This document shows positions 34,766 through 43,579 of a stretch of DNA of 52,776 bases, piece by piece (positions within the stretch are counted from its first letter, which is position 1; every line of letters begins with the position of its first letter). The notes below the pieces were generated by a model. That model had not been told where the DNA came from, made no database searches, and saw only the letters and a list, made by a program, of their open reading frames with translations. Source of the DNA: DAOTTI01 sp034437795 (GTDB lineage Bacteria; Chloroflexota; UBA11872; UBA12225); contig DAOTTI010000175.1 in NCBI GenBank assembly GCA_034437795.1, forward strand, positions 1 to 52,776, read 5' to 3'. Both the position numbers and the translations under genes were made by a program.

Positions 34766-35489
34766 GGCGCCCACCTCGTGTGGAGAAAGAGGGTACCAGT
34801 CCTACCAGGACTCCCGCTTGCCCGCGCCTCAGGGGTGCGCCGGGGGCCTGGACGGGCCCTACCCCTTGGCCGCCCGCCCTGATGCGGGGACGCGGGGACG
34901 CGGGGACGCGGGGAGAGCCCTCACCCCCTTTGGTCGCGCTCGCGCCGGGAGGGAGGACGTCACCCCCTTCGGCCGGGGCCGCGCTGCACCCCCTGCCCTA
35001 CCCATCCCTGCCGTGCGGCTGGGCCCCGCCGCCCCGTCTCCATGTCGGAGAGGGGGAACGACGGGCATGGGGCGAGGACATTGCCCACACTGCCTGCGCC
35101 GCTCCCGCTCCCATTAGGGAGTTGAGTTCCGGACGGCGAGCGAGGCAACTGCTGACACACTGGTAGCGCCGGTGCACCTCAGGGAAGCGGAACGCCAGCG
35201 CCGCACGGTAATGGCTGGCGATCGACACAGGAACCCAGGTGCTGCAATTGAAACCGGCTCTAGCCGCCCGCGCCCGTCGAGCCCGCTTGCGCGGGCTTGG
35301 CCGGCTGTGGCCGGACCAGTTCAGCGGCCGGTGGGCGCGGCTGACACGTGACGTGTTGGGAAGGAGAACTCTCGGTGAAGCCCTCGCCCTCGCCCTCTCC
35401 CCTAGGGAGAGGGAACTTTCGGTGGAGCCCGCCCGCTGGCCCACTCCCTGTCAGAGAGGGGACTGGTGGCTGGCTGTGAATAGCGCAGG
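34766..35489. repeat. 724-base spacer built of spacer repeats
   Basis: No convincing gene. Bases ~34850-35080 hold several units: a ggggacgc tandem near 34884-34910, a ggccggggccgcgctgcacc unit near 34972, and a final ggagagggggaacgacggg near 35046. Bases ~35370-35493 hold another (cctctcccctagggagaggg) ending in tgaatagcgcaggctag, an end also seen at ~43546-43565. Between them, cgacacaggaacccagg near 35225 recurs at 8812 and 40606. Open frames across it lack conserved features. Confidence 0.65.
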
Positions 35490-36644
35490 CTAGAAGCAGG
35501 CGCGGTAGAGGGCGGCGATCTCTTCCGCCGTCGCCGGGCGCGGGTTATGCGCGGGGCTGCCGCTGGCGATGGCGTCCTCCGCCATCTGCTCGACCACCGC
35601 CTCGAGCGCCTGGCGGGTCACGCCAAGGCGGCGCAGCGACGGCACGTCCAGGCCGGCGCAGAGGTCGTCGATGGCGCGCACGGCGGCGGCTGCGCCGTCC
35701 GCGGGCGAGGCGTCGGCCACCGGCTGGCCGAGGGCCAGGGCGACATCGCGATACCGTTCCGGCGCCGCGGCGGCGCTATAGGCGCAGACGCGCGCCAGCA
35801 TCACGGCGTTGGCCAGGCCATGTGGCACGCCGAAGTAGGCGCCGAGCGGGCGGGCCATGCCGTGGACCAGGGCCACCGACGCGTTGCAGAAGGCGATGCC
35901 CGCCTCTAGCGCTGCCACCGACATCTCGACGCGGGCGGCACGGTCGGCCGGCTGCCGGTAGGCTACAGGGAGGGCGCGGCCGATGCGCCGGATGGCCGAG
36001 AGGGCCAGCGGATCGGTCAGCGGCTGCGCGCGGCGCGAGACGTAGGCCTCGATGGCGTGCGTCAGGGCGTCGATGCCGGTGGAGACGGTCGGCTGTGGCG
36101 GCAGGCCGATGGTCAGCTCGGGGTCGGCGACGGCGATGTCCGGCAGCAGGCGCCAGCTGCTGATCAGCATCTTGCGGTGGCGATCCTGGTCGGTGATGGC
36201 GGCGTAGCGCGTCACCTCGCTGCCGGTGCCGGCAGTGGTGGCGACGCAGGCCAGGGGCAGGCGCTCGCCGGGGATCCGCTCTGTTCCCTCGTAGCGGGTG
36301 ATTGGCCCGGGCTGGCAGGCGAGCACGGCCACCGCCTTGGCGGTGTCCATCGGGCTTCCCCCGCCGAGGCCGATAACGACGTCGGCGCCTGCTTGGACGA
36401 GGTCGGCCAGGGCGCGCTCCACCATAGCCACGGTCGGCTCGGCTGTGACGCCGTCGTGCACGGCCACGTTGAGGCCGGCCTGGCGGAGGTGCGTCACCAC
36501 CGCTTGGGCGGCCGGCAAGGCCAGGACCTGCGGATCGCTGACGAGAAAGGCCCGCCGATAGCCTCGCCCCTGCAGGACAGCGCCCAGCTCTCTAGCGCAG
36601 CCAAAGCCAGTAAGGACCAGCGGCGGGACGCGGAACTCAGCCAT
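35490..36644 (-). CDS. Iron-containing (group III) alcohol dehydrogenase
   Basis: 384 residues, usual length. N-terminal NAD(P) domain: VVIGLGGGSPMDTAKAVAVL; then TTAGTGSEVTRYAAITD, the Fe-ADH family phrase. The C-terminal helical domain has STGIDALTHAIEAYVSR, ALVHGMARPLGAYFGVPHGL, and terminal AHNPRPATAEEIAALYRACF. Metal ligands (Asp near DPELTIG, His in GMA/VPHG motifs and near the C-terminal HNPR) are present. Such enzymes oxidise or reduce primary alcohols, lactaldehyde or related compounds. Divergent from a GTG-start gene 53 bases away. Substrate not predictable. Confidence 0.92.
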   Translation of the reverse strand: MAEFRVPPLVLTGFGCARELGAVLQGRGYRRAFLVSDPQVLALPAAQAVVTHLRQAGLNVAVHDGVTAEPTVAMVERALADLVQAGADVVIGLGGGSPMDTAKAVAVLACQPGPITRYEGTERIPGERLPLACVATTAGTGSEVTRYAAITDQDRHRKMLISSWRLLPDIAVADPELTIGLPPQPTVSTGIDALTHAIEAYVSRRAQPLTDPLALSAIRRIGRALPVAYRQPADRAARVEMSVAALEAGIAFCNASVALVHGMARPLGAYFGVPHGLANAVMLARVCAYSAAAAPERYRDVALALGQPVADASPADGAAAAVRAIDDLCAGLDVPSLRRLGVTRQALEAVVEQMAEDAIASGSPAHNPRPATAEEIAALYRACF

Positions 36645-36697
36645 GGGCAGTAGCGTAGCACGCGCCCCCGCGCTGGCGCCGGCAGTAGACTTGCAGT

Positions 36698-37486
36698 GTG
36701 GCTGAGGAAGGCACCTCGTATGGCGAGCGCTTGCTGCGGAGCGCGGCAGTGGCGCAGGCGGCGTCGGCGATCCAGGCGGACGTGCGCGCCCAGCTTGCGG
36801 CTGCGCTGCATGGGCCGTTTGCCGGCGCCCTGGCGGCCGGCGCGCCGCCGGCGCACGTCGAAGCGCCGACCGCGGCTGAGGCCAGCCTGCTGCTTGGCGC
36901 TGAGATCCCGCGCCGCTTTATCGCCGCCGGCGGGGCCCTGAGCGTGGCCTATGCCGCGCTGGCCGAAGGGGATGAGACGCGCACCGCCGGCGCCCTGCTC
37001 TGCGCCGAGCGCATCCTGTTCCCCGACGACCCAGAGGGGGCGGCGCGGATGGCGGGGGCCGTGCGGGCTGCGCTACGCCATCTGGACACGGAGCCAGCCG
37101 CATCTGCGACGGAAGCCGGCGAACGCCCGCAGGACGTGGAGGCAATGCAGCGGAGCGTGGCTGCCCTGGCGGCGGCGCTGGAGCGTGCCTTTGCAGGGGC
37201 GGCCGGCCATCTGGAGGCAGCCTCGCTCGGTGCGCGTTCCTGGCTGGCCGCGACCGGCGGTGCCGGTCCGGCTTCCGGCGCGCGCCACACCCAGTTCGGT
37301 CCCTTCCTGGACGGCCTGGTGCGCTGGGCGTTCTTCACCGAGGCAGCGCTGGAGGGCATTCGCGCTGACGACTGGGCGCGGGTCGGCGCCGCCCTGGTGG
37401 CCGCTCGCTGGGACGTACGCCGCGGGGGTGGCGACTTCTACGTGCCGCCGGTCTCGGGGCATGACGCCAGGGCCGGCTACGAGTAG
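36698..37486 (+). CDS. Alanine-rich helical protein of unknown function
   Basis: 262 residues from GTG 36698 (VAEEGTSYGERLL read as Met). Almost entirely alpha-helical by composition, with few strands: HGPFAGALAAGAPPAHVEAP, EIPRRFIAAGGALSVAYAAL, QRSVAALAAALERAFAG and FLDGLVRWAFFTEAALEGIR. No signal peptide, no transmembrane helix, no metal motif. I do not recognise a family. Codon-position pattern and a clean divergent position support it as real. Followed by a spacer repeat at 37528-37592. Confidence 0.55.
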   Translation: MAEEGTSYGERLLRSAAVAQAASAIQADVRAQLAAALHGPFAGALAAGAPPAHVEAPTAAEASLLLGAEIPRRFIAAGGALSVAYAALAEGDETRTAGALLCAERILFPDDPEGAARMAGAVRAALRHLDTEPAASATEAGERPQDVEAMQRSVAALAAALERAFAGAAGHLEAASLGARSWLAATGGAGPASGARHTQFGPFLDGLVRWAFFTEAALEGIRADDWARVGAALVAARWDVRRGGGDFYVPPVSGHDARAGYE

Positions 37487-37527
37487 CGGTGCACGGTCGC
37501 CTCGCCTGGACTATTGACGAGCGGAGC

Positions 37528-37592
37528 CCTCCCCGCCGCCCGCTGCGCGGGCCCCCGCTCTCCCGCGGGGAGACGGAATTCCTCGCTGGCCT
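37528..37592. repeat. Spacer-repeat copy
   Basis: gccctccccgccgcccgctg, then cgcgggcccccgctctcccg and cggggagacggaattcctcg, forming imperfect hairpins between two convergent genes. A close copy lies at 38596-38655. Confidence 0.65.
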
Positions 37593-37599
37593 TAGGGCG

Positions 37600-38406
37600 T
37601 TAGGGCGTGAGGTCGAACCGCCAGTAGCTCAGCGCCGTCCGCCCCAGCAGGTAGGCGCGGTCCTCAGGGCTGGCCATGGGGATAATCTGGGCGGCGAAGC
37701 GCAGGGCATTGTGGTAGCCCTCGCGGAAGCTCACCGGCGGGAAGTCCGAGCCCCACATGATCCGGCGCGGGCCAAAGTGCTCCAGCGCCAGCTCCACGAA
37801 GCGAAGCGTATCCAGGTAGGGGGCCCAGGGCAGCGTGGTGAAGGCATAGAACCCGCTCGCCTTAAGCGCCACGTGTGGATAGCGCGCCAGGCTCAGCGCC
37901 CGCCGGTACGTCTCGAACGGCTCCGGCTCCTCCGGATCGGGGTGGGCGAGATGCTCGATGTGCAGCCTGGCCCGCGTGAACCGCTCCGCGACGCCGGCCA
38001 TCTCCGCGGAGGCCAGGTCACGGAGCGATCCCGCCACGGAGACGTTGAGGCCTAGCTCATCGGCGCGGCGCCAGAGCGCGCCGGCGCCCGGTGCCCCCGA
38101 GAAGAGGTCGTGCAGGTACAGCCGGACCCCTTGCACGGCGGGGGAGCGCTCCACCCAGCGAGAGAGTTGATCGGCGGCCTCCGGCTGCGTGGCGTCTACC
38201 AGGCAGGCCACGGCGAAGCGGCCGGGGAAGCGTTGCGCGCACTCGATCAGGTAGGTGTTGTCGAACTGGCCGGCGTGCTGCACCAGGACGGCGTGATCGA
38301 CGCGGTGGCGGAACATCTGGTCGAGCAGCGATTCGATCGGCTCATACTTGGTCAGTCCGGCATGGACGTGCGTATCCACGACGCGGCCGGCAGGGTACTG
38401 GCTCAT
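37600..38406 (-). CDS. Amidohydrolase_2-family TIM-barrel hydrolase
   Basis: 268 residues. VVDTHVHAGL at the N-terminus is the first metal-binding His-x-His of the family. DHAVLVQHAGQFDNTYLIE, VQGVRLYLHDLF, LHIEHLAHPD, YPHVALKASGFYAF and IMWGSDFPPVSF follow, the last being the conserved GSDxP. This set matches PF04909-type lactonases and decarboxylases (for example fuconolactonase or 2-pyrone-4,6-dicarboxylate lactonase). Given Gfo/Idh, SDR and alcohol dehydrogenase genes nearby, a sugar-lactone hydrolase is plausible but not shown. Monocistronic, flanked by repeats. Confidence 0.85.
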   Translation of the reverse strand: MSQYPAGRVVDTHVHAGLTKYEPIESLLDQMFRHRVDHAVLVQHAGQFDNTYLIECAQRFPGRFAVACLVDATQPEAADQLSRWVERSPAVQGVRLYLHDLFSGAPGAGALWRRADELGLNVSVAGSLRDLASAEMAGVAERFTRARLHIEHLAHPDPEEPEPFETYRRALSLARYPHVALKASGFYAFTTLPWAPYLDTLRFVELALEHFGPRRIMWGSDFPPVSFREGYHNALRFAAQIIPMASPEDRAYLLGRTALSYWRFDLTP

Positions 38407-38446
38407 GCCGGTGAGTGTACGCGCTACGCGCCGTCACGCGACGCGA

Positions 38447-38655
38447 CAGGACGAAGGACCAAAGCGGGGTGTATTCGTCCTTCGTTCGGCCCTGCGGGGC
38501 GCAACCAGTTATCCCGGGTGGCGGAGCCTCCACCATGGGCACAGCAATACACCAAACCACCCCGGTGGAAGGCGTAGCCAGTTATCCCGCATGGCGGAGC
38601 CCTCACCGCCGCCCGCTGCGCGGGCTCCCGCTCTCTCACGGGGAGAGGGAACGTA
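38447..38655. repeat. GGACGAA hairpin, 28-base direct repeat and spacer repeat
   Basis: Bases 38447-38490 form an inverted repeat with arms ggacgaaggaccaaag and attcgtccttcgttcgg, related to the insertion inside argG. A ~28-base sequence around ccagttatcccg...tggcggagcc occurs from 38505 and from 38578, 73 bases apart. A spacer repeat at ~38587-38655 (cctcaccgccgcccgctgcg ... ggggagaggg) follows. No gene seen. Confidence 0.65.
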
Positions 38656-38734
38656 ACGTCGCCTCGTCCGGAAGAAGTGGTTGCACCTGCCCCGCGGACG
38701 GTGGCGACCTGGCCCACGTGTGCGCAAGGAAAGG

Positions 38735-39121
38735 CTACACGCGCGATTGCTCGCGCCTGGCCAGGGCCTCCTGGACCCGTTGCACCAGTTCATCCACGTC
38801 GAACGGCTTGGCCACGACGGCCTGCACGCCGAGGCGCTCCGGTGGCTCATCGGCGGCGCTGACGTGGCCGGTGCAGCCAATGATGGGCCCGCCCCGGCTC
38901 AGGCGCCGGAGAGCTTCCAGATGGGGCCAGGGCTCGCCTGGCACGTACTGTGGGGCGAGATAATCGGCGATGACGACGTCGTAGGCGCCGCAGGCTGCCT
39001 CGGGGAACGGGGCAATGTCAGACCGATAGCCGGCCTCGTCCAGGACGGACGCCATTAGCTGGGCTAGTACCTCGTCGTCCTCGACGATCAAGATACGGCG
39101 CCCACCCTCAATCGACCACAA
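38735..39121 (-). CDS. Stand-alone response-regulator receiver domain
   Basis: 128 residues from TTG 39121, with AGGAAG six bases upstream. ILIVEDDEVLAQLM gives the acidic pair; phospho-acceptor Asp53 in YDVVIADYLAPQY; switch residue in IIGCTGHVS; conserved lysine in AVVAKPFDVDELVQ. No output domain, so it acts as a single-domain (CheY-like) receiver, perhaps for a kinase elsewhere in the genome. No histidine kinase is in the window. Odd: five to six residues (EPPER) are inserted before the lysine strand. Monocistronic. Confidence 0.85.
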   Translation of the reverse strand: MWSIEGGRRILIVEDDEVLAQLMASVLDEAGYRSDIAPFPEAACGAYDVVIADYLAPQYVPGEPWPHLEALRRLSRGGPIIGCTGHVSAADEPPERLGVQAVVAKPFDVDELVQRVQEALARREQSRV

Positions 39122-39553
39122 TGCTGACTTCCTCTCTGCTCGGCCTGCTGGGCCGGCTCAGCTACGGCTGCCCGGTGGGGGCTCTGGACACCGCCCGCGG
39201 CTGCCCCGGGGTCGTTCCTGGCCTTACCTGGGCGCGGTGGGTCGGCAGACTACGTCTCAAGCATAGCACCCCCATCCTCTTCTAACGCCGCCGCCCGCCG
39301 CCGGATAGATTTCATGTCTGTGCCTAGTGGTGTATCGGTCACATGCCATCGCGGGCGCGGGCGTCGGGGCGCCACCCGATGGCGAGCAGGAGCACCACGT
39401 TCGAGGTATCCACCATCCTTGGGTAACCGTTGGCCGACGTCACCGTTGCCTCTCGTTCGGTCGCCGGCGGCCACCGTCACTCTTGAGCCCGTGTCGCGCG
39501 GCTGGGCTGCGAGGTGGGGCTGTCGCCCCGAGGCAGATGCAAGGCGGATGGGA
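39122..39553. other. 432-base spacer, nothing recognised
   Basis: I see no convincing gene and no copy of the main spacer repeat. A gtgccta-tgtatcggtcac segment near 39330 and a ggctgcgaggtggggctgtc stretch near 39504 are unremarkable. Long frames here are extensions of antisense frames from the neighbouring hydrolase gene. The region is upstream of the receiver gene and downstream of the hydrolase gene (both leftward), so it may hold the receiver's promoter. Confidence 0.4.
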
Positions 39554-40501
39554 TCAGAAGGCCTGGAGCCAGCGATCCAGCCAGGCGTAGGCGCGCTGGC
39601 GCATCTCGCTAGAAAAGCCGTGGCCGCCGGGATAGAGGCCCAGCTCCAGGCGCTCGGGGACGCCCTGGGCGCGATAGGCGGCGCGGGCGGTAGCGAAGGA
39701 CTCGCGGACGCCATCCTGGGGAAAGATGCGGTCCTGCTCACCGTTCAGTGCGAGGAAGGCGCGCGGGGCCACCTCCGCCAGCAGGTCGCCGGTGTCGCCG
39801 TGCAGCAGCCAGCCCGGCACGTAGGCGCCAAAGTTGTGGTTGATCTCGTCGCGCAGCACGGCCTTCATCGAGGCGAAGCCGCACGACGACACAGCAGCCC
39901 GGACCCGCTCGTCGAGCGCCGCCAGGAAGAACGTCTGCTGGCCGCCCAGGGAGTGGCCAATGCAGCCCAGGCGGGCGCGATCCACCTCCGGCCGCATCTC
40001 CAGATAATCGAGCCCGCGCTGCATATCCCACACCAGCTTGGTCTGGAGGCAGGAGCCGAACAGGATGCGCTTGGTGAACTCGAACCGTTCGAACTGCTGC
40101 CCCGCCGTTTGCTCACGGGGCTGTTCCAGGTTCCCACGGTAGGGGCCGCGCTCCTCGAAACAGAGGGCGTCCGGCGCGAGCACGATGTAGCCCCGGCGGG
40201 CCAGTTCCAGGGCATAGGCCTGCTCGGGGTTGCCCGCCAGCCCCGCCACCTCGCTCTTGCCCAGGTGGAACTGGCCGGCGTGCTGGTGATGGGCAAAGAT
40301 GGCCGGCCGGCGCTCGCCCGGCGCCAACCCCTTGGGCAGGAACAGGTAGGCCGGCACCCGGTCGCCCGGCTCCACCAGATAGCTCACCCGCTCGCGGATC
40401 ACGTCGCCCAGATCGTCGCGCCGCTCCACGCGCGGCGCTAGCTCACAGGGCTCGGGCCAGCGGCCCAGGAGCCGGACCATCAGCTCACGAAATGCGCCCA
40501 T
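39554..40501 (-). CDS. Alpha/beta hydrolase (dienelactone hydrolase / acetyl-esterase-like)
   Basis: 315 residues from ATG 40501 (TTG 40528 also possible). VPAYLFLPKGLAPGERRPAI opens the core sheet; HHQHAGQF is the oxyanion-side loop; LGCIGHSLGGQQTFF holds the nucleophile Ser; LALNGEQDRIFPQDG the acidic residue; LYPGGHGFSSEMRQ the catalytic His. A complete triad, so an active serine hydrolase is expected. No signal peptide, so cytoplasmic. The family includes acetylxylan esterases and DUF1100-type hydrolases. Sits among carbohydrate-metabolism genes; substrate unknown. Confidence 0.85.
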   Translation of the reverse strand: MGAFRELMVRLLGRWPEPCELAPRVERRDDLGDVIRERVSYLVEPGDRVPAYLFLPKGLAPGERRPAIFAHHQHAGQFHLGKSEVAGLAGNPEQAYALELARRGYIVLAPDALCFEERGPYRGNLEQPREQTAGQQFERFEFTKRILFGSCLQTKLVWDMQRGLDYLEMRPEVDRARLGCIGHSLGGQQTFFLAALDERVRAAVSSCGFASMKAVLRDEINHNFGAYVPGWLLHGDTGDLLAEVAPRAFLALNGEQDRIFPQDGVRESFATARAAYRAQGVPERLELGLYPGGHGFSSEMRQRAYAWLDRWLQAF

Positions 40502-40841
40502 TGCCGTGCTCACCCGCTCAGTAATCAACGTTCGGATCTTGGCTATGCCCTCTCAGTGCCCCAGGCGGCAGTGTGGCGCCCGTGTGGGAACCTGGGGAAG
40601 GTCTATTCTGGGTTCCTGTGGACGTGGCCGGCCACTCTCATGCCGCGCCGGTGTCCCGGAGGACATGGTCGATGAGCCATGAGTGGGGCCCTCACCCTCA
40701 CCCTCTCCCAAAGGGAGACGGAGCTCTTCGCTGGGCGTGAATGCTCCGCGACAGCGGCCGACGGCGCGCCGAGCGCACAACGCACCAAAAGTTCCCCACT
40801 GGCCGACGGCGTACCGAAAGCTGCCACCGGAGAAGCGATCG
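40502..40841. repeat. Spacer with spacer-repeat copy
   Basis: Bases ~40685-40740 hold gccctcaccctcaccctctc, ccaaagggagacggagctct and tcgctgggcgtga, the variant also seen at 50991-51050. A reversed gacacaggaacccag-type motif lies near 40606. No gene visible. Confidence 0.6.
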
Positions 40842-41633
40842 CTACTCCTCCAGCGCCGGCCATGGATTACCGGCGAGGAACCCGCCGTCCACGGGGAAGG
40901 TCTGGCCGGTGACGTAGTCGGAGGCCTCGCTGGCGAGGTACACGGCCAGGGCGGCGAGGTCATCCACCTCGCCATAGTGGCCCTGGGGCACATGGGCCTC
41001 CACCCACTGGCGCCGGGCGGGGTTCATCGTGGCCGTCATCGGCGTCTCGATCCAGCCGGGGGCGATGGCGTTAACCCGCACGCCGTAGCGGGCCCACTCC
41101 ACCGCCTGGAACCTCGTCAGGCCCAGCACCGCCGTCTTGGTGAGGCCGTAGAGGGAGAGGTCGGCGAACCCGCGGTAGCTGGTCATGCTGGCAATGTGGA
41201 TGATCTTGCCCCAGCCGGCATGGCGCGCCACCAGCCGGCGGGTGAACTCCTGCGACGCGAAGTATGGTCCGCGCAGGTTGACGTCCAGGACGAAGTTCCA
41301 GTCGTCGAGCGTCACGTCCAGGATCGGCTTGCGCCGCGTGACGCCGGCGACGTTGGCCAGGATGGCTGGCTCGCCTAGCTCCGCCGCCGTGCGCTCCACC
41401 ATGCGTCGGACCTGGGCCAGGTCCGCCACGTCGGTGGGGACGACGGCCGCCCGCCGCCCCACCTCGTGGATGCGGGCGGCCACCCGTTCCAGGTCGTGCA
41501 CCGACCGCGCGGCGAGCGCGACGTCGGCCCCTGCCTCGGCGAAGGCGATGGCCAGTCCTTCACCGATCCCGTGGCTCGCGCCGGTGACGAGCGCCACCTT
41601 CCCATCCAGCCGGAGCCGCTGCAAGACGTTCAT
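40842..41633 (-). CDS. Short-chain dehydrogenase/reductase (gluconate 5-dehydrogenase / FabG-like)
   Basis: 263 residues. Cofactor motif VALVTGASHGIGEGLAIAF, NVAG in the fourth strand, catalytic Ser in IIHIASMTSYRG, YGLTKTAVLGLTRFQAVEWA with the Tyr-x3-Lys pair, VNAIAPGWIETPM, and C-terminal DYVTGQTFPVDGGF. This pattern fits classical SDRs of the gluconate-5-dehydrogenase or 2-deoxygluconate dehydrogenase sort. Preceded (in transcription) by the ABC substrate-binding gene 123 bases away, so a sugar-acid pathway is plausible. A 20-base duplicate (catcaggcgcggatggta) occurs at ~41632 and ~41704 in the spacer. Confidence 0.9.
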   Translation of the reverse strand: MNVLQRLRLDGKVALVTGASHGIGEGLAIAFAEAGADVALAARSVHDLERVAARIHEVGRRAAVVPTDVADLAQVRRMVERTAAELGEPAILANVAGVTRRKPILDVTLDDWNFVLDVNLRGPYFASQEFTRRLVARHAGWGKIIHIASMTSYRGFADLSLYGLTKTAVLGLTRFQAVEWARYGVRVNAIAPGWIETPMTATMNPARRQWVEAHVPQGHYGEVDDLAALAVYLASEASDYVTGQTFPVDGGFLAGNPWPALEE

Positions 41634-41756
41634 CAGGCGCGGATGGTAGCGCAGCCGCGCCCTGCACGCCCTGCTGGGCCGCGAGAGCCGGGGGCAGGAC
41701 GTGCATCAGGCGCGGATGGTAACGCAGCTCCGCGCGGGCAGCGGGCCGGACGGCTG

Positions 41757-43127
41757 CTACTTCTTGGGCGGATTGTTGCGCTCGAAGTCGGCGCGCATCT
41801 GGTTCCAGAGCTGTACGCCCCGCTCTACCCCGTCCTTGGGGGTGAGGCTGCCGGCCATGACGTCGGAGATGACCTTGGTGAACTCGGTGCGCCAGAGATC
41901 GGACCAGGGCGCCTTGATGCCCGGCCGGGGCGAGGCGTTGACCATTACCTTGTTGTAGGCGTCGAGGTCGCCCCAGTCCTCCACCGACTTCTTCACGTCG
42001 GGGTCATCAGCCAGCGACTTGTAGCCGAAGTTGAGGCCCTGCTCGATCCACCAGCGCTTGGCGACAGTGTACTTGCCCTGGGCGTCCTTGCCGCCCAGGA
42101 AGTAGATCAGCTTCCACGATTCCAGCGGGTACCTGGTGGAGGCGGCGACGGCGTACTGGCGGCAGATGGCCGAGGTGCCGGTCTTGCCCGGGACGAAGCC
42201 GGGGTTGACGTAATTGAGGAGCTGCCCCGCCGCCGCCCCGCCGGCCTGCCCGCCGGCCACGGCCCCTGTGGCCTTACCGTTCAGTCGCTTGAGGTCGTAG
42301 AAGCTGGTCCAGCTAAAGCTCGACTTGCCGTTGTCGAAGGGCGCCTGCACCGTGGGATCGGAGCCGAAGATCTTGTCGCCGGTGTACATCTGGAAGAGAC
42401 GCTCCACCATGTCCTTGAAGAGCGGGTCCTTGCCGAAGCTGGGCTGCAGGTCGTCGTCGAACATCCGCTTGCCGCTGGAGAGGTAGAGCACCTCTATCAG
42501 CCCCTCGCTGGGCGCGCCCCAGATGGGGAACTCCACGCCGTTGATCCGCTGGCGCTTGATCTGGAGCGCCTGGTTGCGGAGCTCGTCCATCGTGGCCGGC
42601 GGCCTGGCGAAGCCGGCCTGCCGGACGTGCTCCTTGTTGTACATGGCGATCTGGGGGCCGACGTAGTAGATGGTGCCGTACTTCTTGCCCTTGTAATGGG
42701 TCTGCTCCGCGACGAACGCGTACTCGTCGCGGTCGAGGTCCTTGGCCCCGGGGAACTTATCCAGCTCCAGGATCCACCTGGCCTCGGCCCACTCGGCGGC
42801 GTCCTCGTCGCGCATGTACATCGCGTCCAGGCGTTCGCCGGCCAGGAAGGCCGTGTTCATCCGCTTGCGGTACTCCGCGCAGCACGCGCCGGTCTCTGGC
42901 CCTTCCACCTTAATCCCGGGGTTCTCCTGCTCGAAGCGGTCCAGGTTATCGCGGACGATGTCCGGCCGGTAGTCCCACATGCTCAGCTTGATCGTCACCG
43001 GCCCTTTGGCGGGCGCGGGCTGGCCTGCGCGATCCGCGATGGGGCCGCAGGCTGCGAGGGCCGTGGTGCCGCTCAGCACCCCCAGGCCCAAGAGTACTCG
43101 CCGCCGGCGCAGGGCGTCACTCCTCAT
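41757..43127 (-). CDS. Extracellular solute-binding lipoprotein of a sugar-type ABC transporter (family 1)
   Basis: 456 residues from ATG 43127, with a strong GGAGGG ribosome site; the open frame reaches 43481, but that part is repeat sequence. N-terminus MRSDALRRRRVLLGLG then GTTALAAC: a basic region, hydrophobic stretch and lipobox with Cys27, giving a membrane-bound lipoprotein. The four-arginine run may also suit Tat export. Mature part: KGPVTIKLSMWDYRPDIVRD, ERLDAMYMRDEDAAEW, GTIYYVGPQIAMYNKEHV, MDELRNQALQIKRQRINGVE, WKLIYFLGGKDAQGKY. This is the MalE/UgpB-type fold for oligosaccharide or glycerol-phosphate capture. No permease or ATPase gene is in the window, so the transporter is split or orphan. 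Confidence 0.85.
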   Translation of the reverse strand: MRSDALRRRRVLLGLGVLSGTTALAACGPIADRAGQPAPAKGPVTIKLSMWDYRPDIVRDNLDRFEQENPGIKVEGPETGACCAEYRKRMNTAFLAGERLDAMYMRDEDAAEWAEARWILELDKFPGAKDLDRDEYAFVAEQTHYKGKKYGTIYYVGPQIAMYNKEHVRQAGFARPPATMDELRNQALQIKRQRINGVEFPIWGAPSEGLIEVLYLSSGKRMFDDDLQPSFGKDPLFKDMVERLFQMYTGDKIFGSDPTVQAPFDNGKSSFSWTSFYDLKRLNGKATGAVAGGQAGGAAAGQLLNYVNPGFVPGKTGTSAICRQYAVAASTRYPLESWKLIYFLGGKDAQGKYTVAKRWWIEQGLNFGYKSLADDPDVKKSVEDWGDLDAYNKVMVNASPRPGIKAPWSDLWRTEFTKVISDVMAGSLTPKDGVERGVQLWNQMRADFERNNPPKK

Positions 43128-43579
43128 CGTTGTTCCCTCCTTTACTCGATGGAGATGCGTACTCGATGGAGATGCGCCGGAACTCCCGTGCGGCTCCGGC
43201 ATCCCTCCCGTGCTCAATGGTGCTCGATGGTGACCGGGCACCACGCCAGGTCGCAGCCCCATGCTAGCATCTTCCGCGGCGGAAGGGAAGATGGCGAGCG
43301 CACCCCCCTGGCTCCCGCTCCGACGCGGGGACGCGGGGAGGCAGCCCTCACCCCCGGCCCCTCTCCCGCGTGCGGGAGAGGGGGGATAGACCTCACCCCC
43401 TAGCCCCCGCTCCGATGCGGAGACGGGAACGACGGGCCCTGGCGTGGCGCCAGCCGCAACGGTTGCGCACGACCAGCGCACAAACTGCGAAGAAGCGGCT
43501 CTCGTCCTGGCCTGCTTCCAGAGGGAGGGGGAAGTCCCTGCTGCTCGTGAATAGGCAAGGCTAGGAGCGGTACTTCAGG
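43128..43579. repeat. 452-base spacer with a 17-base tandem and spacer repeats
   Basis: Directly upstream of the lipoprotein gene, tactcgatggagatgcg occurs twice in exact tandem (43143-43159, 43160-43176). Further on (43300-43450) there are spacer-repeat units (ctccgacgcggggacgcggg, ctctcccgcgtgcgggagag, ctccgatgcggagacgggaa). A tail (43500-43565) ends tgaataggcaaggctag, as at ~35475. No gene seen. The tandem may be an operator for the lipoprotein gene. Confidence 0.65.

Noticed and set aside
39314..43403. Very long antisense frames, for example over the hydrolase (375 residues) and the ABC lipoprotein (645 residues)
   Set aside because: They mirror real genes with recognisable catalytic or family motifs on the other strand; such frames are expected at this GC content and show no family features.
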